Shown here one piece after another: positions 47,282 to 56,060 of a stretch of 64,000 nucleotides of DNA; the first letter of the stretch is position 1, and the number at the start of each line of letters is the position of its first letter. The stretch is from Lepisosteus oculatus (taxonomy: Eukaryota; Chordata; Actinopteri; Semionotiformes; Lepisosteidae), in the NCBI RefSeq assembly GCF_040954835.1, contig NC_090709.1, positions 39,908,975-39,972,974 on the forward strand, in the 5' to 3' direction. The notes beneath the pieces are model-generated. The model saw only the letters and a program-made list of their open reading frames with translations. It was not told the origin of the DNA and ran no database searches. The position numbers and the translations under genes were made by a program.

Positions 47282-50200
47282 AGTTACCGGGACTCTCCTG
47301 ATGTTTTTCTGGCAGTCCTGCAGGGTGTCAGAGTGTCATACACTGTCTGTGTGTGTGTGTGTGTGTGTGTGAGAGTTACCGGGACTCTCCTGATGTTTTT
47401 CAGGCAGTCCTGCAGGGTGTCAGAGTGTTGAACACTGTGTGTGTGTGTGTGAGAGAGAGAGTGTTACCGGGACTCTCCTGATGTTTTTCAGGCAGTCCTG
47501 CAGGGTGTCAGAGTGTCATACACTGTCTGTGTGTGTGTGTGTGTGAGAGAGAGTGTGTTACCGGGATTCTCCTGATGTTTTTCAGGCAGTCCTGCAGGGT
47601 GTTCAGCACCTCGTTGTTTCGGGGGGAGCAGAAGAACTGAACCACCTCCTGTCTCTTCATCAGCTCGCCCAGACTGCGAGTCGGGTGCAGCAGCCAGCGC
47701 CTGGGACAGAGGGGAGAGAGAGGGTTTAGAGGGGAGGAGAGGGGAGAGGAGAGAGGGTTTAGACAGGAGAGGGGAGAGGAGAGAGGGTTTAGACAGGAGG
47801 AGAAGGGAGAGGGAGAGGAGAGGGAGGGTTTAGACAGGAGGAGAGGGGAGAGGGAGAGGAGAGAGAGGGTTTAAAGAGGAGGAGAGGGGAGAGACAGGGT
47901 TTAGACAGGAGAGTGGAGAGGAGAGAGGGTTTAGAGAGGAGAGGGGAGAGGGAGAGGGAGAGGAGAGAGGAGAGAGGAGAGAGGAAGAGGGGGGAGAGAG
48001 GGTTTAGACAGGAGGAGAGGGGAGAAGGAGAGGAGAGGAGAGAGAGAGGGTTTAGAGAGGAGGAGAGGGGAGAAGGAGAGGAGAGGAGAGAGAGAGGGTT
48101 TAGAGAGGAGGAGAGGGGAGAGGGAGAGGAGAGAGGAGAGAGGGGAGAGGTAGAGGGGGAGAGAGAGGGAAAAGAGGGAGAGAGGGGGAATTCAGAGAGG
48201 GGGAGAAAGAGGGAGAGGGGGAGACAGGAGAGGAGAAGGGTCAAGCGAGGGAGAGGGAGGGAGGGCGGCGCCTTACCGCAGCAGCCTGGAGCCGAACGGA
48301 CTCCTGCAGCGGTCCAGGAGCCCTGCGGCAGCGAGACAGCGAGAGGGTCAGGACGGGGGGCCGGGGCGAGCAGCGTCTCTCCGCGGGACAAAATAAAAAG
48401 GGATCAAGAGCCGGAAGGTGGCGGCGCAGAGGGAGGGGGAAAGAGGACGAGGAGAGGCACAGGGCCGCGGGCCTTGCGGGGGCGTCAGGGACGGTCGCGC
48501 GGTCTCTGTCTCCCTCTGGTGGCGGCTGGGAGTGGCGCGCGAGGAGGCGAGGCGGGGCGCTGCGCGGACTTCCCGGACGGGCCTGGGGCCGAGACGCGAG
48601 ACGCGAGACTCACCGTACAGGCTGAGGCCCTCCTTCACGCCGGACGCCAGCTTGTACACGGAGGGGTGGAGCTCAGACTTGAAGACCTGCAGGGCGCTGA
48701 GGCGGACAGGCAGACGCACAGAGAGAGAGAGAGAGAGAGAGTTTCACGGGCCACCGCCACCCCCTGTGTCTGTCCTGTGATGGACTGGTGTCCTGTCCAG
48801 GGTGTGTGAGTGTGTGTGAGTGTCATGTGATGGACTGGTGTCCTGTCCAGGGTGTGTGAGTGAGTGTGAGTGTGAGTGTGTCCTGTGATGGCCTGGTGTC
48901 CTGTCCAGTGTGTGTGAGTGTGTGTGTGTCCTGTGATGGACTGGTGTCCTGTCCAGGGTGTGTGAGTGTGTGTATGTGTCCTGTGATGGACTGGTGTCCT
49001 GTCCAGGGTGTGTGAGTGTGTGTGTGTGTCCTGTGATGGACTGCTGTCCTGTCCAGGGTGTGTGAGTGTGTGTGTGTGTGTGTCCTGTGATGGCCTGGTG
49101 TCCTGTCCAGGGTGTGTGAGTGTGTGTGTGTCCTGTGATGGACTGGTATCCTCTCCAGGGTGTGTGTGTGTGTGTCCTGTGATGGCCTGGTGTCCTGTCC
49201 AGGGTGTGTGTGTGTGTGTGTCCTGTGATGGACTGGTGTCCTGTCCAGGGTGTGTGAGTGTGTGTGTGTCCTGTGATGGACTGGTGTCCTGTCCAGGGGT
49301 GTGTGAGTGTGTGTGTGTCCTGTGATGGCCTGATGTCCTCTCCAGGGTGTGTGAGTGTGTGTGTCCTGTGATGGACTGGTGTCATGTCCAGGGTGTGTGA
49401 GTGTGTGTGTGTCCTGTGATGGACTGTTGTCCTGTCCAGGGTGTGTGAGTGTGTGTGTGTCCTGTGATTGACTGGTGTCCTGTCCAGGGGTGTGTGAGTG
49501 TGTGTGTGTCCTGTGATGGCCTGATGTCCTCTCCAGGGTGTGTGAGTGTGTGTGTCCTGTGATGGACTGGTGTCATGTCCAGGGTGTGTGAGTGTGTGTG
49601 TGTCCTGTGATGGACTGTTGTCCTGTCCAGGGTGTGTGAGTGTGTGTGTGTCCTGTGATTGACTGGTGTCCTGTCCAGGGGTGTGTGAGTGTGTGTGTGT
49701 CCTGTGATGGCCTGGTGTCCTGTCCAGGGTGTGTGAGTGTGTGTGTGTCCTGTGATGGCCTGGTGTCCTGTCCAGGGTGTGTGTGAGTGTCCTGTGATGG
49801 ACTGGTGTCCTGTCCAGGGTGTGTGTGTGTGTCCTGTGATGGACTGGTGTCCTGTCCAGGGGTGTGTGAGTGTGTGTGTGTCCTGTGATGGCCTGGTGTC
49901 CTGTCCAGGGTGTGTGTGTGTGTCCTGTGATGGACTGGTGTCCTGTCCAGGGTGTGTGAGTGTGTGTGTGTGTCCTGTGATGGACTGGTGTCCTGTCCAG
50001 GGTGTGTGAGTGTGTGTGTGTGTCCCGTGATGGAGTGGTGTCCTGTCCAGGGTGTGTGAGTGTGGGTGTGTCCTGAGATGGACTGGTGTCCCCTCCAGGG
50101 TGTGTGAGTGTGTGTGTCCTGTGATGGACTGGTGTCCTGTCCAGGGTGTGTGAGTGTGTGTGTGTGTCCAGTGATTGACTGGTGTCCTGTCCAGGGTGTG

Positions 50201-53200
50201 TGAGTGTGTGCCTCACGCTCACCTGTACGTGTCCTTGTCCAGGTAAACCCCGTCGGCCCTGGAAGAGAACGACAGGTGGGAGTTGGCGCGGGCGCGGCCT
50301 GCTCTGTTCCTCCCCGGCCAGCTCCGGCCCTCTGCTCCTCCGCGGTCACACAGGAAGCAGGGCGCCCGGGCGACTCTCGCTCCGTGAGACCCCACAGCGG
50401 GGGGGGGGGGGCTCAGGCAGGCAGTGGTGAAAGGAGACGGGGGCGAGGGAAAGAGAGCGCAGGAGGAGGAGGAGAGGAGGCGCCCCCAGCGGGGACTCGG
50501 CGGCAGGCTTACAGGGAGAACTTGCGCAGGGCCAGGACGGGCACCCCCACGATGCTGTCCTCCAGCTCCACCCCCACTCTCCGCCTCTCCAGCAGCTTGA
50601 GGAGCCCCCCGAGGGAGCGCACCTGGGGCCCAGAGAGAGAGGGGGGGTTCAGACTGACACTCCAGTACATGAACACGGGGCGGTGTGGCGGCTCTGGGGC
50701 TCAGGATCTGCGCCTGGGGCTGGGAGGTTGCCGGTTCGAATCCCGCGGCCGGCAGAGGAATCCTACTCCGTTGGGCCCCCGAGCAAGGCCCTTAACCCCC
50801 AGCTGCTCCAGGGGTGCCGTATAAATGGCCGACCCTGCGCTCTGACCCCCCAGCTTCTCTCTCCCTGTCTGTGTGTCTCCTGGAGAGCAAGCTGGAGTCT
50901 GGGAGAGGACACATTCCTCATGCAAGACATTGTATATCTGATCTAATCTTACACTATATTGAAAGGATAAAGACAGGGACCCACCATCTGTGTGCAGTTT
51001 AAAGGGAGAGAGGAGCCAAGGTAGGACAGTCTCTCCGTCTCTGTCAGGGAGGCTGGGAGGAAGGATAGATGAGCAGACAGCAGCCTCTGTTTGCTGACCT
51101 CAAAACCTGAGAAAGAGACGTTCATTCACTGACTGGACACTCCAGTACATGAACACTGCACTGAGAGAGAGGGGGGTTCATACAGACACACTGACTGGAC
51201 ACTCCAGTACATGAACACTGCACTGAGAGAGAGAGGGGTTCATACAGACACACTGACTGGACACTCCAGTACATGAACACTGCACTGAGAGAGAGAGGGG
51301 TTCATACACACACACTGACTGGACACTCCAGGACATGAACACTGACCTGAGAGAGAGAGGGGTTCACACAGACACACTGACTGGACACTCCAGTACATGA
51401 ACACTGCACTGAGAGAGAGAGGGGTTCACACACACACACTGACTGGACACTCCAGTACATGAACACTGCACTGAGAGAGAGAGGGGTTCATACAGACACA
51501 CTGACTGGACACTCCAGTACACGAACACTGCCCTGAGAGAGAGAGGGGTTCACACAGACACACTGACTGGACACTCCAGTACATGAACACTGCACTGAGA
51601 GAGAGAGGGGTTCATACACACACACTGACTGGACACTCCAGTACATGAACACTGCACTGAGAGAGAGGGGGGTTCACACAGACACACTGACTGGACACTC
51701 CAGTACATGAACACTGCACTGAGAGAGAGAGGGGTTCATACAGACACACTGACTGGACACTCCAGTACATGAACACTGCACTGAGAGAGAGAGGGGTTCA
51801 CACAGACACACTGACTGGACACTCCAGTACATGAACACTGCACTGAGAGAGAGAGGGGTTCATACACACACCCTGACTGGACACTCCAGTACATGAACAC
51901 TGCACTGAGAGAGAGAGGGGTGGTGACGAGGTGAGAGTGAGTAACAGGGAGGGGCGACTGCAGGCAGAGGGAGTGACCGGGCCCGTCCCCGGGCTGCCCG
52001 ACAGGCTCCTCTAATCTCTCACCGAAGTCGGTGTTCGGGTACAGCACCACCTCCGGCTTATCTCCCGCACTGTCGCCTGGGACAACCGAGCAGAAACACA
52101 CAAACACAGGACAGGGGAGGGAGGGAGGGAGAGAAAGTCGGTATCAGAAGCGAAGCTGTCTAGTGTCCAGGCACGGTACATTGTCCCACAGAGAGAGCCC
52201 TCGGACGGGGCTGTGGAGAAACCCCACTATCTGCTCTTCCACAGCCAGGAACCCCCTCCCCGCCCCACCCCACTCCGGCCCGGAGAGTCAGGAGGGAGGG
52301 CGGCGCGGCGCAGGGGCTGATGGGTCGCGCTGGGGACAGTCAGAGCGTTTCGGGGGCGCGGGAGGGTGTCTGGCCAGGCTGGGGGGGCGGAGGGGTCACC
52401 ACTCCTGACCGGGCCAGAGAGGGCGTCTGGCACACAGAGTGGTGGACGGGTCGGGAGGAACGCTCCCTAGACGGCGGTACTGGGAACGTCCTCTGGGGCT
52501 CCAGCACGGCCAGAAAACGGTCGCTCATGAGTGACCGGGCCCGGGCCGGAGAGCTATCCGTCTCCGAGACCGTCTGTCTCTATCTGTCTGTTACTCCGTC
52601 TCTCTCTAACTCTGTATGTTCCTGTGTGTCTCTCTGGGTGAGTCCCTCTCTCTCTGTCTGTCCCTCTGCCTCCTCCCTCACCCAGTCTCCTCAGGAACTC
52701 GGCCACGCTGCGGTCCTGCTTGGCGCTGGTGACGATGGCCCTGGGGGTCAGCTCCTGGAGGGCTGGGACAGAGACAGAGGGAGACGGGGGTGATGCAGCT
52801 TTATCAAGCACAGGGTCAAGAGGGAGCTGAAGTCTATCCCAGCAAGCAACAGGCACAGGGCAGGGTTCACCCTGGACAGGACACCAGTCCATCACAGGAC
52901 ACACACACACTCACACACCCTGGACAGGACACCAGTCCATCACAGGACACACACACACTCACACACCCTGGACAGGACACCAGTCCATCACAGGACACAC
53001 TCACACACTCACACACCCTGGACAGGACACCAGTCCATCACAGGACACACACACACACTCACTCACACACCCTGGACAGGATACCAGGCCATCACAGGAC
53101 ACACTCACACTCACACACCCTGGACAGGACACCAGTCCATCACAGGACACACTCACACACACCCTGGACAGGACACCAGTCCATCACAGGACACACTCAC

Positions 53201-55007
53201 ACACTCACACACCCTGGACAGGACACCAGTCCATCACAGGACACACACACACTCACACACCCTGGACAGGATACCAGGCCATCACAGGACACACACACAC
53301 TCACACACCCTGGACAGGACACCAGTCCATCACAGGACACACTCACACACACACCCTGGACAGGACACCAGTCCATCACAGGACACACTCACACTCACAC
53401 ACCCTGGACAGGACACCAGTCCATCACAGGACACACACACACACTCACACACCCTGGACAGGACACCAGTCCATCACAGAACACACACAGACACACTCAC
53501 ACACCCTGGACAGGACACCAGTCCATCACGGGACACAGGGCACACACACTCACACACCCTGGACAGGACAGCAGTCCATCACAGGACACACACACACACT
53601 CACACACCCTGGACAGGACACCAGTCCATCACAGGACACAGGGAACACACACTCACACACCCTGGACAGGACACCAGTCCATCACAGGACACACTCACAC
53701 ACACACCCTGGACAGGACACCAGTCCATCACAGGACACACTCACACTCACACACCCTGGACAGGACACCAGTCCATCACAGGACACACACACACACTCAC
53801 ACACCCTGGACAGGACACCAGTCCATCACAGAACACACACAGACACACTCACACACCCTGGACAGGACAGCAGTCCATCACAGGACACACACACACACTC
53901 ACACACCCTGGACAGGACACCAGTCCATCACAGGACACAGGGAACACACACTCACACACACTGTGAGTCTGTACCAACCCCTTTCTCTCTCTCTCTGACC
54001 GTACCTTTGTCCAGCAGCGTCAGGCTGCAGGTGTCCGTGGTGTCGGGCATGTAGTACACAGTGTAGTCCTCGGTGTCGTAGTAAGACAGGCCCAGCTGCC
54101 CGTGGTGAAACAGCACGCTGAGATAGAGCTGGGACCACCGGAGAGCACAGCAGTCACAACACAGCGCCTGGACACCTCAGAGTGTGTGTCAGAGTGTCAG
54201 AGTGTCAGAGTGACTGTGCGACACTGTCCGTCAGTGACTGAGACAACAAGAGAGCACAGCACAGTCACAGCACAGCGCCTGGACACCGCAGAGTGTGTGT
54301 CAGTGTGTCAGAGTGACTGTGTATCACTGTGACAGTGTGTCCGAGTGACTGTGCGACACTGTGCGTCAGTGACTGAGACAACAAGAGAGCACAGCACAGT
54401 CACAGCACAGCGCCTGGACACCGCAGAGTGTGTGTCAGTGTGTCAGAGTGTCAGAGTGACTGTGCGACACTGTGCGTCAGTGACTGAGACAACAAGAGAG
54501 CACAGCACAGTCACAGCACAGCACCTGGACACCGCAGAGTGTGTGTCACCGTCTCGGTGTCTCACTGTGTCAGTGTGACAATGTCTCTGTATGTCAGTGT
54601 GTGACAGTGTCTCGGTGTCCAAACGTCATCAGCTCACTACCCTGTGTGTGAGGTGTGTGAAGAGTGTGTTAGGTGTGTATGGCAGGTGTTAGCATTTATT
54701 AAGTGTATCTTGGCATGTGTTATGTGTATATGTGTGTGGCGAGTGTTAGGCATGTGTGTGTTACCTCTGGTGTGTGTGGCGTGTGTTAGGCATGTCTGTG
54801 TTACCTCTGGTGTGTGTGGCGTGTGTTAGCCTGCATTAGGCGTGTGTGTGTTACCTCTGGCGTGTGTGGCGTGTTAGGCATGTGTGTGTTACCTCTGGCG
54901 TGTGTGGCGCGTTAGGCATGTGTGTGTTACCTCTGGTGTGTGGCGAGTGTTAGGCACGTGTGTGTGTTACCTCTGGCATGTGTGGCGTGTGTTAGCCTGC
55001 GTGAGGC

Positions 55008-55038
<31 letters not shown>

Positions 55039-55113
55039 CTCTGGCGTGTCCTTCTCTCCTGCTCCTGCTGCTCTCCCAGTAGATCCCAGATCGCTGTCAG
55101 CCCCAGGATCCAT
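37080..55113 (-). CDS. msh5: MutS homologue 5 (meiotic crossover factor), complete, 24 coding exons
   Basis: MSH5 pairs with MSH4 to form a sliding clamp that stabilises Holliday-junction intermediates and promotes meiotic crossovers in the nucleus. The 24 exons sum to 2,424 nt and 807 aa plus stop, against about 834 in human. As expected for MSH4/MSH5, the N-terminal mismatch-recognition domain is missing. The start is [10 protein letters not shown]; the first family-conserved block is [18 protein letters not shown]. The ATPase domain has Walker A GPNSSGKS (564-571), the STFMIDL signature (618-624), Walker [12 protein letters not shown] (639-649) and [13 protein letters not shown] (dimer helix). 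The end is [11 protein letters not shown]. All junctions are GT-AG and in phase. Nearly every intron is packed with arrays, some made from msh5's own splice junctions. Confidence 0.96.
37395..38200 (+). repeat. CA-rich minisatellite in msh5 intron 23
   Basis: Irregular units of ACACTCACAGACACACACYC, AAACACCAGACACATACTC and ACACCGGACACACAGACAC. The intron runs from 38407 down to 37192. Confidence 0.85.
38205..38335 (-). mobile_element. Fragment of the SINE-like element (as at 5240)
   Basis: The minus strand reads GGCGCTGTCTGTGTGGAGTC, then TGCATGTTCTCC and GTGGGTTTACAGACAGGCTG, collinear with 5285-5385. The VNTR and tail parts are absent. Confidence 0.75.
38770..39465 (-). repeat. Array made from the msh5 exon 22 acceptor (intron 21)
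   Basis: Units of about 59 bp, with longer variants, contain on the minus strand CCTGTACTCAG followed by ACCCTGGAGAC, that is the exon 22 acceptor and its first 11 coding bases. Decoy copies have their TCCAGGGTC starts at 38857, 38916, 38975, 39077, 39156, 39215, 39316 and 39373; the true one is at 38752. Confidence 0.9.
39657..40956 (+). mobile_element. LINE 3' end antisense in msh5 intron 20
   Basis: The + strand encodes [30 protein letters not shown] and [14 protein letters not shown], the C-terminus seen at 13777-13989 on the other strand. After an internal expansion come the LINE 3' UTR and an ATTGAATTGA-type tail at 40956. It is 5'-truncated and inserted antisense to msh5. Confidence 0.88.
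39797..40752 (+). repeat. About 66-bp array spanning the LINE stop codon
   Basis: About 14 units of CAGTGTGTGATCTCCTGTCC, CAGCCTGAGGAACAGACAGT, GAGCCTGTCTCTC and (AAT)n. Each unit contains the last codons of the LINE ORF2 ([11 protein letters not shown]) and its stop. The AAT tract varies by one repeat. Confidence 0.92.
41125..41830 (-). repeat. Diverged 62-bp-related array, msh5 intron 19
   Basis: Units of 39-60 bp on the msh5 strand read GTGTGAACCCCTCTGTCTGT, CTGTCTGGAGTGTCCAGTC and optional CGGGGGTCAGTGA. They keep the TGAACCCCTCT and CTGGAGTGTCCAGTC parts of the 62-bp family but not its middle. The array spans the intron from just after the exon 19 donor almost to the exon 20 acceptor. 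Confidence 0.8.
42230..42668 (-). repeat. 71-bp array starting at the msh5 exon 18 donor
   Basis: Six units at exact 71-bp spacing (AGCCCGC at 42303, 42374, 42445, 42516, 42587 and 42658). On the msh5 strand a unit starts CGTCAGCGGGCTCTC, matching the true donor context GGTGAGCGGGCTCTC. GACCCCGTGACCCC blocks fill the rest. Looser copies extend to about 42060. Confidence 0.88.
43289..43400 (+). mobile_element. tRNA-derived SINE head in msh5 intron 17
   Basis: GGGGCGGCGTGGTGGCTCTG, GGGCTCAGGATCTGCGC and box B-like GCCAGTTCGAATCCC match the first part of the SINE at 50677. It is truncated after CCTACTCCGCTGGGCCC. Confidence 0.8.
43790..44040 (-). mobile_element. tRNA-derived SINE, nearly full length, msh5 intron 17
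   Basis: The minus strand reads GGCTCAGGATCTGCGCCTGG, box B CCGGTTCGAATCCC, then GGAATCCTACTCCGTTGGGC, GGGGTGCCGTATAAATG, CTCTCCATGAGACACACAG reversed, and ATTCCTCATGCAGGAGATTG at the tail. It is inverted relative to the SINE head at 43289, so the two could pair in the pre-mRNA. Confidence 0.8.
44405..45241 (-). repeat. 62-bp family array filling msh5 intron 16
   Basis: About 13 units fill the intron. The exon 16 donor is itself the start of a unit (GTGTGTCTGTATGAACCC from 45241), and the last unit's GTGAGCCCC-CT tract is the acceptor of exon 17 (44394). Orientation is sense to msh5. Confidence 0.94.
45242..48696 (-). CDS. msh5: msh5 exons 8-16 (lever and clamp)
   Basis: Coding exons: 8, 48696-48614 ([12 protein letters not shown]); 9, 48322-48277; 10, 47700-47562 ([20 protein letters not shown]); 11, 47116-47054; 12, 46982-46854 ([14 protein letters not shown]); 13, 46214-46142 ([14 protein letters not shown]); 14, 45889-45780 ([23 protein letters not shown]); 15, 45516-45436; 16, 45329-45242 ([18 protein letters not shown]). 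Exon 14 uses GTCAGG as donor, weaker than most. Confidence 0.93.
45600..45780 (-). repeat. Array made from the msh5 exon 14 end and donor (intron 14)
   Basis: On the msh5 strand, TGCAGTGTCATCTACATACC followed by GCTGGTCAGGGCCCCTGTCC recurs three times after the real exon end at 45780. The copies begin near 45740, 45676 and 45624 and are spaced by GTGTGGACAG repeats. Each codes CSVIYIPL (last copy partly changed) and keeps the GTCAGG donor. Confidence 0.88.
45895..46090 (-). repeat. Short GAGAGCTCAACACCGCCC repeat, msh5 intron 13
   Basis: Plus-strand units of GAGAGAGCTCAACACCGCCC with optional CGAGAGACAGG, about seven copies. No similarity to other arrays here was noticed. Confidence 0.75.
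46290..46795 (-). repeat. SINE-like VNTR array, msh5 intron 12
   Basis: About ten units of the TGTGATGGACTGGTGTCC VNTR seen at 5405, on the msh5 strand, with (GT)n linkers of variable length. Confidence 0.92.
47225..47561 (-). repeat. Array made from the msh5 exon 10 end and donor (intron 10)
   Basis: Three copies of the last ~40 nt of exon 10 plus its donor lie in intron 10, at 47284-47328, 47376-47420 and 47464-47508. They encode [13 protein letters not shown] or [13 protein letters not shown] (true exon: [13 protein letters not shown]), each followed by GTAAC. (GT)n and GTGTTCAACACTC-like spacers give a period of about 90 bp. Confidence 0.92.
47705..48240 (-). repeat. Purine/pyrimidine minisatellite, msh5 intron 9
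   Basis: Plus-strand GAGAGGAGAGAGGGTTTAGA, CAGGAGGAGAGGGGAGA and variants; on the msh5 strand it is CT-rich with TCTAAACC. The intron runs 48276 to 47701, so the array fills it. Confidence 0.88.
48768..50215 (+). repeat. SINE-like VNTR array, msh5 intron 7, antisense
   Basis: About 30 units of the TGTGATGGACTGGTGTCC VNTR on the + strand, opposite to msh5. A sub-block of four units near 49310-49500 recurs near 49500-49690, showing multi-unit duplication. Confidence 0.93.
50223..55113 (-). CDS. msh5: msh5 exons 1-7 (N-terminus and connector domain)
   Basis: Coding exons, high to low coordinate: 1, 55113-55039 (ATG); 2, 54128-54005; 3, 52762-52682 ([17 protein letters not shown]); 4, 52076-52023; 5, 51106-50985 ([10 protein letters not shown]); 6, 50622-50513 ([20 protein letters not shown]); 7, 50258-50223. 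The ATG of exon 1 directly follows a splice acceptor (CAG then G), so a non-coding 5' exon is likely. Confidence 0.93.
50677..50950 (+). mobile_element. tRNA-derived SINE, near full length, msh5 intron 5
   Basis: Head GGGGCGGTGTGGCGGCTCTG, box B GCCGGTTCGAATCCC, body GAATCCTACTCCGTTGGGCC, AAGGCCCTTAACCCCCAGCT, GTGCCGTATAAATGGC, and tail ATTCCTCATGCAAGACATTG. The head looks tRNA-like but has no cloverleaf; this is a retroposon, not a tRNA gene. It lies antisense to msh5. Confidence 0.85.
51125..51925 (-). repeat. 62-bp family array, msh5 intron 4
   Basis: About 13 units in sense orientation to msh5. The last ends near the exon 5 acceptor (51107). A single decayed unit (CATGTACTGGAGTGTCAGTC, then GAACCCCCC-CT) also sits right before the exon 6 acceptor at 50623-50675. 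Confidence 0.93.
52790..53965 (-). mobile_element. SINE-like element tail with expanded VNTR, msh5 intron 2
   Basis: The minus strand has about 25 TGTGATGGACTGGTGTCC units (53965-52866). They are followed by CCTGTGCCTGTTGCTTGCTG, GGATAGACTTCAGCTCCC and TTGATAAAGCTGCATC, the same tail as at 8665-8740. A block of units near 53340-53600 recurs near 53690-53950. Confidence 0.85.
54130..54600. repeat. About 110-bp repeat, msh5 intron 1
   Basis: Four units of AGCACAGCACAGTCACAGCA, CAGCGCCTGGACACCGCAGA and GTGTGTGTCAGTGTGTCAGA with CAGTGACTGAGACAACAAGA. The first unit touches exon 2. Confidence 0.85.
54755..55035 (-). repeat. Array made from the msh5 exon 1 end and donor (intron 1)
   Basis: The exon 1 donor context, on the msh5 strand ACACGCCAGAG followed by GTAACACAC, is repeated six times in intron 1. 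Plus-strand TTACCTCTGG occurs at 54761, 54801, 54851, 54889, 54927 and 54967; the true one is at 55035. Spacers are GTGTTAGGCAT-like, with a period of about 38-50 bp. Confidence 0.9.
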
Positions 55114-55798
55114 CCTGCACACACACCACAGACACACACACACCCTAACTAGCACAAGGGACGGCTCTTACACTTCATGTTCCTGCAGAACCGTTTTCTG
55201 TGGCAAAACACCAAAACCCTCAGCCCCCCGTCAGAGCTCGGCTTCAAATACTGTCGTGTTCATAATTCAGGAAGAAATATATTCGCAGCCTCCATGCGAG
55301 AGCAGGAATAGGCCGTTTCTGATCATTATTCCCTTCTTCAGAAACGTGTCGGAGTTAACGTCCCAGACCTTCTCCATTATAATTTGTTTAATTTTTTTTG
55401 ACCAAATCGTCATCTCTCTACCTCACGTCGAAACTGTATGTCGTTATTTTCACGCCGTTAAGACTTTCGTCAATCTGAACCCCGTGAGGCAGACGGGCTG
55501 CGTAAAGGACTGAAATATTTCAGAAACACGACACCTCTGAAGATACCAGTGACCCGTGTCGGCACTTCTCCGTCTTAAGAGTAAAATTAAAATTCGGAGA
55601 AACCTGTTATTTCAGCCGGCGTGAGACGGAAAATGAAAGCTTGTTTGACCGAGGTTGATAACGCGCGGATCAATCCTGCGTTTTTACTCCGGTGCCTTTT
55701 CGGACGAGGGGGGAGACAGAGTAACAACAAAAAAAAGTCTGATTTGAGCAAAAACTAAAGAAATGTTTTGCCCGGGGTTACGTCCCCGGGGACCTCAC
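55114..55798. other. Upstream of msh5 ATG; likely intron of the 5' UTR
   Basis: Single-copy, AT-richer sequence. On the minus strand it starts with a strong donor AAG/GTGAGG (55799/55798) and ends with GTGTGTGTGCAG/G just before the ATG, consistent with a 5' UTR intron. No other feature. Confidence 0.4.
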
Positions 55799-56060
55799 CT
55801 TCACACCTCGGGCCTGTCAAACTCCAGCCGCCAAACGCCGCCGTCCGCACCTCGCCCCGGCCTTAACGGTCTCCCCCTTCCCCACCCGGGTTCAGGCCTG
55901 CGACTTTCCTGCCGCGCCGTGCCCGCTGCGCGCCCGCCGCCCACCGGCCCCCGCTCGGACTCCGACTGCGCAGGCGGCGCCCCCCCCCAGCGGACTTGCG
56001 GTAAGGCCGAGCCTCTCGAGCGGCGGTCGACCCCCTGTAACCGTGGCAACACCCGCCCTT
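55799..56060 (-). promoter_or_regulatory. msh5: CpG-rich segment, probable msh5 promoter and non-coding first exon
   Basis: About 260 bp dense in CpG, unlike the AT-rich flanks, ending on the minus strand in AAG/GTGAGG. It lies in the spacer between the msh5 and clic1 start codons (55113 and 57872) and might drive either or both genes. The transcription start is not defined by sequence. Confidence 0.4.

Noticed and set aside
50677-50760. tRNA gene
   Set aside because: Only box A/B-like sequence is present, with no cloverleaf, and the same head is fused to a shared non-tRNA body at three places, so it is a SINE.
897-51925. 62-bp arrays as introner elements that created the introns
   Set aside because: The msh5 and csnk2b introns concerned split the proteins in ordinary, family-wide blocks and appear old; the arrays seem to have invaded existing introns. 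No target-site duplication marking new introns was seen.
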